A stretch of DNA of 64,000 nt, from contig NZ_BCTO01000013.1 of NCBI RefSeq assembly GCF_001571325.1, positions 62,001-126,000 of the forward strand. The letters run 5' to 3'. Shown piece after piece: positions 29,572 through 37,843 of this stretch. The translations under genes and the position numbers were made by a program. The stretch's first letter is position 1; every line of letters begins with the position of its first letter. A model generated the notes under the pieces. That model worked only from the letters and a program-made list of their open reading frames with translations, was not told the origin of the DNA and made no database searches. The DNA is from Delftia tsuruhatensis NBRC 16741. GTDB lineage: Bacteria > Pseudomonadota > Gammaproteobacteria > Burkholderiales > Burkholderiaceae_C.

Positions 29572-30795
29572 ATGAACATTGACCCGCCCGTTTCCACCAC
29601 GGCCGAAGCCGCCGATCCGGTGCTGCCCGGCATACGCGCCACGCAGGCCGAGATGGTGGCCCTGCGCCATCACCTGCATGCCCATCCCGAACTGGCCTTC
29701 GAGGAGTTCGCCACCAGCGACTTGGTGGCCGAGCGCCTGGCCTCCTGGGGCTATGAAGTGCATCGAGGGCTGGGAGGCACGGGCGTGGTCGGCACGCTGC
29801 GCTGCGGTACGGGCACGCGCCGGCTGGGCCTGCGCGCCGACATGGATGCGCTGCCCATCCACGAGCAGACCGGCCTGCCCTACGCCAGCCGCCATGCGGG
29901 TCGCATGCATGCCTGCGGGCACGACGGCCATACCGCCATCCTGCTGGCCGCCGCGCGCGAGCTGGCCCAGGCACGCGGCTTCGACGGCACGCTGCACCTG
30001 ATCTTCCAGCCGGCCGAGGAGGGCCTGGGCGGCGGCCGCAAGATGGTGGAGGACGGCCTGTTCGAGCGCTTCCCCTGCGATGCCATCTTTGCGCTGCACA
30101 ACATGCCGGGCTTTGCCGAGGGGCAGTTCGGCTTTCGCGAGGGCTCGTTCATGGCCTCGTCGGACACGGTGATCATCACCGTGCGCGGCAAGGGCGGCCA
30201 TGGCTCGGCGCCCCACCTGTCGGCCGACCCGGTGGTGGCGGCGGCCCACCTGGTGCTGGCGCTGCAGACCGTGGTCTCGCGCAATGTCGATCCGCGCGAC
30301 ATGGCCGTGGTCAGCGTGGGCGCCATCCATGGCGGCGATGCTCCCAACGTGATCCCTGGCGAGGTGGAGCTGCGCCTGTCCGTGCGCGCCTACCGGCCCG
30401 AGGTGCGTGCCCTGCTGCGTGAACGCATCACCGCGCTGGCCCATGCCCAGGCCGCCACGCTGGGGGCCGAGGCCGTGGTGGACTACCGCTGGCGCTATCC
30501 GGCCCTGGTCAACGATGCGGCCAGCACGGCCTTCGCCCGCGAGGTGGCGCGCGACTGGCTGGGCGAGCAGGCGCTGATCCCCGACCTGCAGCCGCTGACG
30601 GGCAGCGAGGACTTCTCCTTCATGCTCGAACAATGCCCGGGCAGCTACCTGATCGTGGGCAACGGCGTGGGCGACACCCATGGCACGGGCGGCTGCATGG
30701 TCCACAACCCCGGCTACGACTTCAACGACCGCATCCTGCCGCTGGCTGCCACCTACTGGGTGAAGCTGGCCCGGCGCTTTCTGTCCGCCGCCTGA
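29572..30795 (+). CDS. M20-family amidohydrolase (hippurate hydrolase / aminoacylase-like)
   Basis: A 407-residue cytoplasmic metallohydrolase that cleaves an N-acyl amino acid or related amide. The landmarks are LRHHLHAHPEL (about residues 32-42), the metal-site segment HACGHDGHT (about 112-120), the catalytic pair in FQPAEEG, and HNMPG. GTGVVGTL and LRADMDALP are typical of the HipO/IAA-amidohydrolase subgroup. No signal peptide is seen. It is followed after 52 bases by an exported Bug receptor and preceded by a divergent LysR gene, suggesting uptake and hydrolysis of an amide. The actual substrate is unknown. Confidence 0.9.
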   Translation: MNIDPPVSTTAEAADPVLPGIRATQAEMVALRHHLHAHPELAFEEFATSDLVAERLASWGYEVHRGLGGTGVVGTLRCGTGTRRLGLRADMDALPIHEQTGLPYASRHAGRMHACGHDGHTAILLAAARELAQARGFDGTLHLIFQPAEEGLGGGRKMVEDGLFERFPCDAIFALHNMPGFAEGQFGFREGSFMASSDTVIITVRGKGGHGSAPHLSADPVVAAAHLVLALQTVVSRNVDPRDMAVVSVGAIHGGDAPNVIPGEVELRLSVRAYRPEVRALLRERITALAHAQAATLGAEAVVDYRWRYPALVNDAASTAFAREVARDWLGEQALIPDLQPLTGSEDFSFMLEQCPGSYLIVGNGVGDTHGTGGCMVHNPGYDFNDRILPLAATYWVKLARRFLSAA

Positions 30796-30847
30796 GGCGC
30801 CGCGCCCGCACCGGATTCCTTTCACGACTTCACCTGCGATTGCCACC

Positions 30848-31852
30848 ATGCGCACTGCATTTCCTCTCTCCTCCGAGGCCCGCCAGGTCCTGAGCCGCCG
30901 CAGCCTCCTGGGCGCAGCCGCGCTGGGGCTGGTCCTGCCGGCCGCTGCTCAGGGCAGCTTCCCCTCCAAGCCCTTGAAGCTGGTCGTCGGATACCCGGGC
31001 GGTGGATCGGTGGACCTGGCGGCGCGCGTGGTGGGGGATGGGCTGGCTGCGCGGCTGCGCGGCACGGTGGTGGTGGACAACGTGGGCGGGGCGGCCGGCG
31101 CCATTGCGGCCCAGCGCGTGGCCTCGGCACCGGCCGATGGCTACACGCTGCTGGTGGGGGCCAGCAACGAACTGGTGGCCACGCGCATCGTCAACCCCGC
31201 TCAGCGCTATGACGGGCGCCGCGATTTCACGCCGCTGGGCCTGGTGGCCACCAGCCCGCTGATCCTGGCCGCACGCCCCGGCCTGGGCGTGAAGAGCATG
31301 GCCGACTTGCTGGAGCTGGCGAAGCGCCAGCCCGGCAAGCTCAGCTACGGCAGCTCGGGCGTGGGATCGACCCTGCATTTCGCGGGCGAGCTGCTCAACC
31401 AGCGCGCGGGCATCTCCATCGCCCATGTGCCCTACCGGGGCGTGGCGCCGCTGACCAGCGACCTGGCGGGCGGCAGCCTGGACCTGGCCGTGCTCTCGCC
31501 CACGGCGGCGCAACCGTTCCTGCAGAGCGGGCGCATCGTGCCGCTGGCGGTCACCAGCGCGCAGCGCCTGTCCGCCTTGCCCCAGGTTCCGGCCATGGCC
31601 GAGCTGGCGCCGCTGCGCGGCTATGAATTGGTGGGCTGGTTTGCGCTGATGGCGCCGCGCGCCCTGCCTGCGGACACGGCCCAGCGCATCACCGCTGCGC
31701 TGCAGGAGGCGCTGGCCGAGCCCGCCGTGCGCAAGCGCCTGGAAGATGCCGGCATGGTGCCGGCCACGGGCCGCGAGGACCTGGCGCGCCTGATCGCCGA
31801 GGAAGACCGCAAGTACGAGCAGCTCGCGGCCTTCGCAAAAATGCGCGACTGA
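30848..31852 (+). CDS. Bug/TctC-family periplasmic solute receptor, Tat-type signal
   Basis: A 334-residue extracytoplasmic binding protein of the tripartite tricarboxylate transporter family. The N-terminus has a twin-arginine stretch (SRRSLLGAAALGL, about residues 17-29), suggesting Tat export. The mature part begins FPSKPLKLVVGYPGGGSVDLAAR, and later shows the family's SYGSSGVGS and HVPYRGVAPL segments. Membrane partners (TctA/TctB) are absent, as for most Bug proteins in this group of bacteria. The M20 amidohydrolase directly upstream suggests its ligand is an acylated amino acid or similar carboxylate. Confidence 0.9.
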   Translation: MRTAFPLSSEARQVLSRRSLLGAAALGLVLPAAAQGSFPSKPLKLVVGYPGGGSVDLAARVVGDGLAARLRGTVVVDNVGGAAGAIAAQRVASAPADGYTLLVGASNELVATRIVNPAQRYDGRRDFTPLGLVATSPLILAARPGLGVKSMADLLELAKRQPGKLSYGSSGVGSTLHFAGELLNQRAGISIAHVPYRGVAPLTSDLAGGSLDLAVLSPTAAQPFLQSGRIVPLAVTSAQRLSALPQVPAMAELAPLRGYELVGWFALMAPRALPADTAQRITAALQEALAEPAVRKRLEDAGMVPATGREDLARLIAEEDRKYEQLAAFAKMRD

Positions 31853-31868
31853 GTGTCGCCGGGGCGGT

Positions 31869-33914
31869 TTACCGGCCGCGCAGGAACAGCGCGTCCAGCT
31901 CCTTCATGCTCATCTGCCGCCAGGTGGGGCGGCCGTGGTTGCATTGGTCGGAGCGTTCGGTGACTTCCATCTGGCGCAGCAGGGCGTTCATCTCGTCCAG
32001 CGTCAGGCGGCGGTTGGCGCGCACGGCGCCGTGGCAGGCCATGGTGGCCAGGATCTCATTGCGCGCGCGCTGCACTACGGTGCTGGCGTCGTGCTGGGCC
32101 AGCTCGGCCAGCACGCTGCGCGCCAGCTCCACGGCATCGCCCTGGGCCAGGGTGGCGGGCACGGCACGCACGGCCAGCGTCTTGGGAGAGAAGGGCGAGA
32201 CTTCCATGCCCAGCGCCTGCAGCGTGTCGCCATGGGCCTCGGCCGTGGCCACTTCCTCGGGCGTGGCGGCGAAGGTGGCGGGAATCAGCAGCGGCTGGCT
32301 GGGGATCTGTTCTGCCGCATTGACGGCATTCTTGAGCTGCTCGTAGACGATGCGCTCGTGCGCCGCATGCATGTCCACCACGACCATGCCCTGGGCATTC
32401 TCGGCCAGGATGTAGACGCCGTGGATCTGGGCGACGGCGCGGCCCAGGGGCCAGACGGGCTCGTCGGACGCTGCCGGGGCCGCTGCGGATGATGTGCGGG
32501 GCGCAGAGAAATCCGCAGGAGCAGGCTCGGCAACGGCAACAGTCGGGGACTGGACGGCCGGCGCGTAAGCCGGGGGCGCGTAGCTGACGGGGGCCAGGGC
32601 AGCAGTGGGCACAGCGGGTACGGCGAGCACGGCTGGCTGCTCGGCGGCCAAGGCCTGGGCCGGACTTGCAACCGTTGCGGCTGCGGCCTCGCGCATGGGG
32701 GCCCACAGCCCCGCCATATTGCTGACCTTGTGGCCGCCTTGCTCATCGCCAAAGCTCATGCGGGCCTGGGGCCAGGCGGGCATGGATGCCTTGGGCGCCG
32801 TGGCCGGCGCTGCCACAGCGGCGGGCGCAAGCTCGGGCGTGCGCGCGGCCTCTTCGGCAGCCGCAGCGGCTGCTGCGGCGGCACGCGGTGCGGCCAGCGC
32901 GTTCTCTATGGCGTGGCGCACGGCCTGGTGCACCTCGCGGCTGTCGCGAAAGCGTACTTCGATCTTGGTGGGGTGCACGTTCACGTCCACGCGCGCGGGG
33001 TCGATCTCCACATACAGCGCATACACGGGCTGCTTGTGGCCGTGCAGCACATCCTCGTAGGCGCTGCGCGAGGCGTGGGTCAGCACCTTGTCGCGCACGA
33101 AGCGGCCATTGACGTAGCAGAACTGGTGGTCGGGCCGGGAGCGCGCCGCATCGGGAATGCCCGCGCGGCCCGTGACATGGACGGCGCCCGACCAGTGCTC
33201 CACGGTCACGGAGTTCTGCACGAAGGCGTCGCCCAGCACATCGCCCAGGCGGCGCGCAAGGGCTTCGTCCGACATGCTGCCGGCGGCACGCCACTGCTCG
33301 ACCAGCTTGCCTTCGTGCCAGATGGCAAAGCCCACGTCGGGCCGGGCCAGGGCATGGCGGCGCACGGACTCTATGCAGTGGGCCAGCTCCGTGGCATCGC
33401 TCTTGAGGAATTTGCGGCGGGCCGGGGTGGAGAAGAACAGCTCCTTGACCTCGACCGTCGTGCCCTGGTTGCGGGCGGCGGGGCGCAGCTCGCCGCTGCG
33501 CGCGTCGAGCAGATAGGCCGAGTCCTGGCCCGCAGGGCGCGAGAGAATGGACGCCTCCGACACCGAGCAGATGGCCGCCAGCGCCTCGCCGCGAAAGCCC
33601 ATGGTGGCCACGGTCTCCAGATCGTGCAGATCGGTGATCTTGCTGGTGGCATGGCGGCGCAATGCCACGGGCAGCTCATCGCGCGGGATGCCGCCGCCGT
33701 CGTCCTCCACCGAGATCAGCCGCACGCCGCCGGCCAGCAGCCGCACGTTGATCTGGCGGGCACCGGCATCCAGGGCGTTGTCCACGAGTTCGCGCACCAC
33801 CGAGGCAGGACGCTCGACGACTTCGCCGGCCGCGATCTGGCTGATCAGCTCGTCGGGCAGGTCACGGATGGGGCGGCGGGGAAGGGTGTCGGGGGAGGGG
33901 GTGGATGCGTTCAC
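31869..33914 (-). CDS. mutL: DNA mismatch repair protein MutL with endonuclease motif
   Basis: A 681-residue mismatch repair protein. The N-terminal GHKL ATPase motifs are clear: IAAGEVVERPASVVRELVDN, EDDGGGI, ATSKI and MGFRGEAL. A Pro/Ala-rich linker spans roughly residues 330-480. The C-terminal domain has DMHAAHERIVYE, which satisfies DxHAx2Ex4E, plus ACHGAVRAN and CNHGRP, the metal-site motifs of endonuclease-active MutL proteins. It should therefore nick DNA itself, without MutH. The start is GTG at 33912-33914; no better codon precedes the conserved PIRDLPDELISQ. It is not adjacent to miaA here. A terminator upstream means it has its own promoter. Confidence 0.95.
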   Translation of the reverse strand: MNASTPSPDTLPRRPIRDLPDELISQIAAGEVVERPASVVRELVDNALDAGARQINVRLLAGGVRLISVEDDGGGIPRDELPVALRRHATSKITDLHDLETVATMGFRGEALAAICSVSEASILSRPAGQDSAYLLDARSGELRPAARNQGTTVEVKELFFSTPARRKFLKSDATELAHCIESVRRHALARPDVGFAIWHEGKLVEQWRAAGSMSDEALARRLGDVLGDAFVQNSVTVEHWSGAVHVTGRAGIPDAARSRPDHQFCYVNGRFVRDKVLTHASRSAYEDVLHGHKQPVYALYVEIDPARVDVNVHPTKIEVRFRDSREVHQAVRHAIENALAAPRAAAAAAAAAEEAARTPELAPAAVAAPATAPKASMPAWPQARMSFGDEQGGHKVSNMAGLWAPMREAAAATVASPAQALAAEQPAVLAVPAVPTAALAPVSYAPPAYAPAVQSPTVAVAEPAPADFSAPRTSSAAAPAASDEPVWPLGRAVAQIHGVYILAENAQGMVVVDMHAAHERIVYEQLKNAVNAAEQIPSQPLLIPATFAATPEEVATAEAHGDTLQALGMEVSPFSPKTLAVRAVPATLAQGDAVELARSVLAELAQHDASTVVQRARNEILATMACHGAVRANRRLTLDEMNALLRQMEVTERSDQCNHGRPTWRQMSMKELDALFLRGR

Positions 33915-33987
33915 AGGGCAATTCTAGGGGCTCGCATCCACCGCTTGAGGCCTGTGGGAATGGGGTCGGAGTGCCTTGGGCACGCGC

Positions 33988-34014
33988 AAAAAAAGGAGCC
34001 GCACAGGCGGCTCC
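33988..34014 (-). terminator. Terminator of the first glycine-zipper lipoprotein gene
   Basis: An 8-bp GC-rich stem (33995-34002 with 34007-34014), 4-base loop, with seven A on the plus strand at 33988-33994 that read as a T run for minus-strand transcripts. It separates the lipoprotein gene from mutL. Confidence 0.85.
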
Positions 34015-34086
34015 AAGAGGCGTCCCCGGCCACAAAGGCCAGAGCCGGGGGCACTCTTTGATGAGAGCGGACGGGGCCGCGCGGCC

Positions 34087-34377
34087 TCAGCGGCGGCGGC
34101 CGGCGCGGTCGCTGTTGCTGCCCATCTGGTTGCCGACCAGCGCACCGGCGGCCGCGCCGCCCACGGTTCCCAGCGTGGTGCCGAACAGGGCACTGCCCAG
34201 CACGCCACCGGCCACGGCACCCACGCCCGTGCCCAGCTGCGCGTTGTTGGGACGGTGGGCGCAGCCGCCCAGGGCCAGCGAGCCGGCCACAAGGGCGGCG
34301 ACGGCCAGGCTGCGGCCCATGGTGGTGCCCGACTTGCGTTCAGTCATGCGCTCGAAGGTGCGAAGGGTCTTGTTCAT
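34087..34377 (-). CDS. Glycine-zipper lipoprotein (OsmB/17-kDa-antigen-like), copy 1
   Basis: A 96-residue small lipoprotein. The signal peptide ends at the lipobox LALGGC (Cys about residue 39); the mature part is mostly a glycine-zipper segment (GTGVGAVAGGVLGSALFG, then GTVGGAAAGALVGNQMG) and ends in a short basic tail. Such proteins sit in the outer membrane and often respond to osmotic or envelope stress. ATG 34375-34377 has GGAAG upstream. The same coding frame stays open far upstream, but that is not coding. A close relative lies at 35387-35611 on the same strand, on the other side of the DedA gene. Confidence 0.82.
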   Translation of the reverse strand: MNKTLRTFERMTERKSGTTMGRSLAVAALVAGSLALGGCAHRPNNAQLGTGVGAVAGGVLGSALFGTTLGTVGGAAAGALVGNQMGSNSDRAGRRR

Positions 34378-34650
34378 GGCTTGCTTCCTTTTGTCCTGAT
34401 GATGGTGGTGAGGCCGGGCCGGCGGTGCCGACGGCATGCAAGGACTTTGCCTGCAAAAAGCTGACGCACTCGTGAGTTTTTCGTAGAGTTTTATCAAGTT
34501 GTGTAACAAAACAGGCGCGATTCCAAGCATTTGTAGTTCCATGCAAGCGCCGGTGTGCGCGGCGGTGCGATCGGCTCTGGCTCGGCTGTGGGGGCATGCC
34601 GGCGAAGTACAGTACGGGCCGGTGCGGCGCCCGCCGCGGAGGACCTTCTT

Positions 34651-35301
34651 TTGGAAATCATTCAGTTCCTGATCGACTTCATCCTGCACATAGACAAGCA
34701 CCTGGAGGCCTTCGTCGTGGCCTATGGACCCTGGGTGTACGCGCTGCTGTTTCTCATCGTCTTCGTGGAGACGGGCGTGGTGGTCATGCCCTTTCTGCCC
34801 GGCGACTCGCTGCTGTTCATCGTCGGCGCGCTGTGCGGCGTGGGGCTGATGGACTATTCGATCGCCTGCACCGTGCTGCTGGTGGCGGCCGTGCTGGGCG
34901 ACCAGTGCAACTACACCATAGGCCGCTACATAGGGCCCAAGGTGTTCCAGTGGGAGGATTCGCGCTGGTTCAACCGGCGTGCCTTCGACCAGGCCCATGC
35001 GTTCTACGAGCGCTACGGCGGCATCACCATCGTGCTGGCGCGCTTCATGCCGTTCATCCGCACCTTTGCCCCCTTCGTGGCCGGTGTGGCTGCCATGGAC
35101 CGGGGCAAGTTCACGGCCTTCAACGTGGGCGGAGCCATTGTCTGGGTGTTCGGCATCAGCGCCGCCGGCTATTTCTTCGGCAACCTGCCCTGGGTGCGCG
35201 AGAACCTGGAGAAGATCATCTGGGGCCTGATCCTGGTGCCGGGCCTGATCGCCATCTTCGGCGCATGGCGCGCGGGCCGCGCGCCCAAGACGGCTTCCTG
35301 A
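34651..35301 (+). CDS. DedA-family membrane protein, TTG start
   Basis: A 216-residue inner-membrane protein of the DedA/SNARE-associated family, now linked to lipid flipping (undecaprenyl phosphate or phosphatidylethanolamine) across the inner membrane. The family signature is seen as VETGVVVMPFLPGDSLLF, GDQCNYTIGRYIG and RFMPFIRTFAPFVAG. The start is placed at TTG 34651, which has GGAGGA 7 bases upstream and yields the normal N-terminus; a GTG-initiated frame from 34555 would add an unlikely hydrophilic extension. It is oriented against its neighbours and ends at a strong bidirectional terminator. Confidence 0.88.
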   Translation: MEIIQFLIDFILHIDKHLEAFVVAYGPWVYALLFLIVFVETGVVVMPFLPGDSLLFIVGALCGVGLMDYSIACTVLLVAAVLGDQCNYTIGRYIGPKVFQWEDSRWFNRRAFDQAHAFYERYGGITIVLARFMPFIRTFAPFVAGVAAMDRGKFTAFNVGGAIVWVFGISAAGYFFGNLPWVRENLEKIIWGLILVPGLIAIFGAWRAGRAPKTAS

Positions 35302-35317
35302 GCCTTCAGCGCCCAGC

Positions 35318-35356
35318 AAAAAGCCCCTTGCGCCGTGATGGCGCAAGGGGCTTTTT
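35318..35356. terminator. Bidirectional terminator between DedA and second glycine-zipper gene
   Basis: A perfect 17-bp inverted repeat (35318-35334 with 35340-35356), 5-base loop. It starts with five A and ends with five T, so it serves both convergent transcripts. Confidence 0.95.
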
Positions 35357-35386
35357 CGTTCAGTGGCCGAACGGCGGCGGCAGCGG

Positions 35387-35611
35387 TCAGCGGCGGTCGT
35401 TGCGCTTGCCCACCTCGTTGCCGATGAGTGCGCCGGCGGCTGCGCCGCCCACGGTGCCCAGCGTGCTGCCGAACAGTGCGTCACCCACCACACCACCGGC
35501 CACGGCGCCGACGCCGGTACCGATCTGGGCGTTGCTGGGGTTGGTGGAACAGCCGGCAGAGAACAAGGCAATGGCGGCAGCGGCGGCAATGGAATAAAGG
35601 CGTGTCTTCAT
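35387..35611 (-). CDS. Glycine-zipper lipoprotein, copy 2
   Basis: A 74-residue relative of the protein at 34087-34377. The signal peptide ends at the lipobox FSAGC (about residue 21). The mature part shares NAQIGTGVGAVAGGV and GSTLGTVGGAAAGALIGNE with copy 1 and ends in a basic tail (GKRNDRR). ATG 35609-35611 has GGAG 6 bases upstream; the ATG two codons earlier overlaps that site and is less likely. It is probably an outer-membrane stress-type lipoprotein. The two copies flank the DedA gene. Confidence 0.82.
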   Translation of the reverse strand: MKTRLYSIAAAAAIALFSAGCSTNPSNAQIGTGVGAVAGGVVGDALFGSTLGTVGGAAAGALIGNEVGKRNDRR

Positions 35612-35822
35612 GTTCATCTCCTGTCGTGGCCTGCGTTGCTTCGGCGGATGGATGGTGGCGCAAGCATTGTGTGGAACATGTTGGCATGCTCTCATTCACG
35701 GCCTGCGGCCGTGGTAGGAGAGTTGCCCGAGCTGGGGCCGGGCGGTTTGGAAGCGTCCGGTCCTGCCTGTCCGACAGCGGCGGCGGACGGCATGCCGCCG
35801 TGCCTGTGGCAACCCTCGCGGC

Positions 35823-37319
35823 TCAGACGGAGCGGCTGCGGGCCAGCGGCGGGTTGTGCGCGAAGTAGTTGCGGATGCCGCGCATCAGCGCGTCGGCCAG
35901 CTGCACCTGGTAGGCGCTGCTGCGCAGCCGGGCTTCTTCCTCGGGGTTGCTGATGAAGGCGGTCTCCACCAGCACGCTGGGGATGTCGGGCGCCTTGAGC
36001 ACGGCAAAGCCGGCCTGCTCCACGCGCGGCTTGTGCAGCTTGGCCATGTTGCCGATCTCGCCCAGCAGGGCGCCGCCGAGCTTGAGGCTGTCCTTGATCT
36101 GGGCCGTGGTGCTCATGTCCAGCAGCATGCGCTGCACGTGCTGGTCCTGCGAGCCCATGTTCAGCCCGCCCACGAGGTCGGACTGGTTTTCCTTGTTGGC
36201 CAGCCAGCGCGCGGCCGTGCTGGAGGCGCCCTTGTCGCTGAGCGCAAAGACGCTGGCGCCACGCGCAGCTGGCGTGGTGAAGGCATCGGCATGGATGCTG
36301 ATGAAAAGGTCGGCCTGAACGCGCCGGGCTTTCTCGACGCGGGTGGCCAGCGGCACGAAGAAGTCGGCGTCGCGCGTCATGAAGGCGCGCATGGGGCTGC
36401 CGCCGATGCGGGTGTTGTTGATGCGGTCGCGCAGCAGGTGGGCGATCTTGAGCACCACATCCTTCTCGCGCGTGCCGCTGGGGCCGGTGGCGCCGGGGTC
36501 CTCGCCGCCGTGGCCCGGGTCCAGCGCCACGATGATGATGCGGTCGGTCTGGCGCGAGGTGGCGATGTTGGGCGCGGCAATGGGGGCAGGGGCCGGAACG
36601 GGCGCAGGCGCTGGGGCAGGAGGACGCGGCGCAGCCGCGGGAGCCGGCGCCTGCGCGATCACGGCAGGCGGCGGCGCAGGCGTCTTGCCGCCCGGGCCGC
36701 CGCTGTGCTGGGCGATCAGGTCGCCCAGGGGGTCGGGGGCCGGCGCCGCGGCGCCTGGGGGGCGGGGCATTGCGGGTGCAGGAGGTGGTGGAGGTGCCGA
36801 CGCCACGGCGGTGTCGTCGCCGGAGGCATCGCGCAGGCGCTCGCTGATCAGCGCCTCCAGCGGGTCCACGGCCTTGGCCGGGTACAGGTCGAACACCAGC
36901 CGGTGCTTGTAGGCCGCCACCGGCTGCAGGGTGAAGACCTGGGGCTTGGCGGGCTGCTTGAGATCGATCACCAGGCGCACCACGCTGGGCGAGTTCTGGC
37001 CCACGCGGATGGATGCGATGTTGGGGTCGTCGGAGCGCACCTTGGCGACCAGCTCGCGCAGCGCGGGATTGAGGTCGATGCCTTCGATGTCCACGGCCAG
37101 CCGAGGCGGCTGGTCCACGAAGAACTGCTTGGCAGCCAGCGGCCGGTCGGACTCGATGGTCACGCGCGTGTACTCTGGCGCAGGCCAGACGCGCACGGCC
37201 ACGATGGTGGCGCCGTGCGCAATGTGCTGGCGGCCCAGCAGCAGCACGATGGAGCCCGCCTGCAGCAGGTTGCGGCGCGACAGGCCGGACGGATAGGAGA
37301 AGGATTGGGCGTCGCTCAT
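35823..37319 (-). CDS. amiC: N-acetylmuramoyl-L-alanine amidase with AMIN domain (AmiC/AmiB type)
   Basis: A 498-residue periplasmic amidase that splits septal peptidoglycan. The N-terminus has a twin-arginine motif (SRRNLLQAGSIVLLL), so Tat export is likely, as for E. coli AmiC. An AMIN targeting domain (about 40-160) is followed by a long Pro/Ala linker (about 185-270) and a catalytic Amidase_3 domain, with zinc ligands in LDPGHGGEDPGA, the later SIHAD, and the glutamate in VLVETAFISN. Its ATG overlaps the tsaE stop as ATGA, so the two are translationally coupled. In many proteobacteria mutL follows directly; here about 1.9 kb intervenes. Confidence 0.94.
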   Translation of the reverse strand: MSDAQSFSYPSGLSRRNLLQAGSIVLLLGRQHIAHGATIVAVRVWPAPEYTRVTIESDRPLAAKQFFVDQPPRLAVDIEGIDLNPALRELVAKVRSDDPNIASIRVGQNSPSVVRLVIDLKQPAKPQVFTLQPVAAYKHRLVFDLYPAKAVDPLEALISERLRDASGDDTAVASAPPPPPAPAMPRPPGAAAPAPDPLGDLIAQHSGGPGGKTPAPPPAVIAQAPAPAAAPRPPAPAPAPVPAPAPIAAPNIATSRQTDRIIIVALDPGHGGEDPGATGPSGTREKDVVLKIAHLLRDRINNTRIGGSPMRAFMTRDADFFVPLATRVEKARRVQADLFISIHADAFTTPAARGASVFALSDKGASSTAARWLANKENQSDLVGGLNMGSQDQHVQRMLLDMSTTAQIKDSLKLGGALLGEIGNMAKLHKPRVEQAGFAVLKAPDIPSVLVETAFISNPEEEARLRSSAYQVQLADALMRGIRNYFAHNPPLARSRSV

Positions 37320-37843
37320 GCCTTGAGTGCTTCGATCACGGCGCGTCCGACGGGCGTGCCGGCGATCAGGCTCACCTGGCGCTGCGTCTCGTCGATTGCT
37401 TCGATATGAATAGCTATATCTGCCGCAGGCGTAAGCGCTGCGGCCTTTTCGGGCCATTCTGCCAGCTTGAGACCGGGGCTGGCGAAAATATCGCGAAATC
37501 CTGCATCCTCCCACTCGCGCGGATCGTCGAAGCGGTAGAAGTCGAAATGCCAGATGGACAGGCCCGGCGCCTCGTGCGGCTCCACCACGGCATAGGTGGG
37601 GCTTTTGATGCGGCCCTGCACGCCCAGTGCGCGCAGCCAGTGCCGCACCAGCGTGGTCTTGCCGGCGCCCAGGTCGCCGTGCAGCGTGACGTAGGCATTG
37701 CGCAGCGCCGGATGGTCCGCGAGCTGCTGCGCAAACCGCTGCGTGTCTTCCTCGCTGCCCCATATCCAGCGATGGCCCGCAGTTTCCGCATCCTGCGGCC
37801 GGGCGCTTTCTACAATCGAGGGAGTATGTTGTGCAGCAGTCAA
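37316..37843 (-). CDS. tsaE: tRNA t6A-synthesis ATPase TsaE
   Basis: A protein of about 175 residues that works with TsaB, TsaC and TsaD to make N6-threonylcarbamoyladenosine at A37 of ANN-reading tRNAs. The P-loop GDLGAGKTTL, KSPTYAVVEPHE, HFDFYRF and LAEWPE are typical. No ATG lies near the expected N-terminus. TTG 37841-37843 is proposed because AAAGGA lies 5 bases upstream. With this start the gene overlaps the 5' end of divergent queG by 18 bases. It is coupled to amiC downstream through an ATGA overlap. Confidence 0.9.
   Translation of the reverse strand: MTAAQHTPSIVESARPQDAETAGHRWIWGSEEDTQRFAQQLADHPALRNAYVTLHGDLGAGKTTLVRHWLRALGVQGRIKSPTYAVVEPHEAPGLSIWHFDFYRFDDPREWEDAGFRDIFASPGLKLAEWPEKAAALTPAADIAIHIEAIDETQRQVSLIAGTPVGRAVIEALKA

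Noticed and set aside
34378-35589. Upstream extension of the glycine-zipper reading frame across the DedA gene
   Set aside because: The frame stays open by chance antisense to DedA; the lipoprotein has its own ribosome site and signal peptide at 34377.
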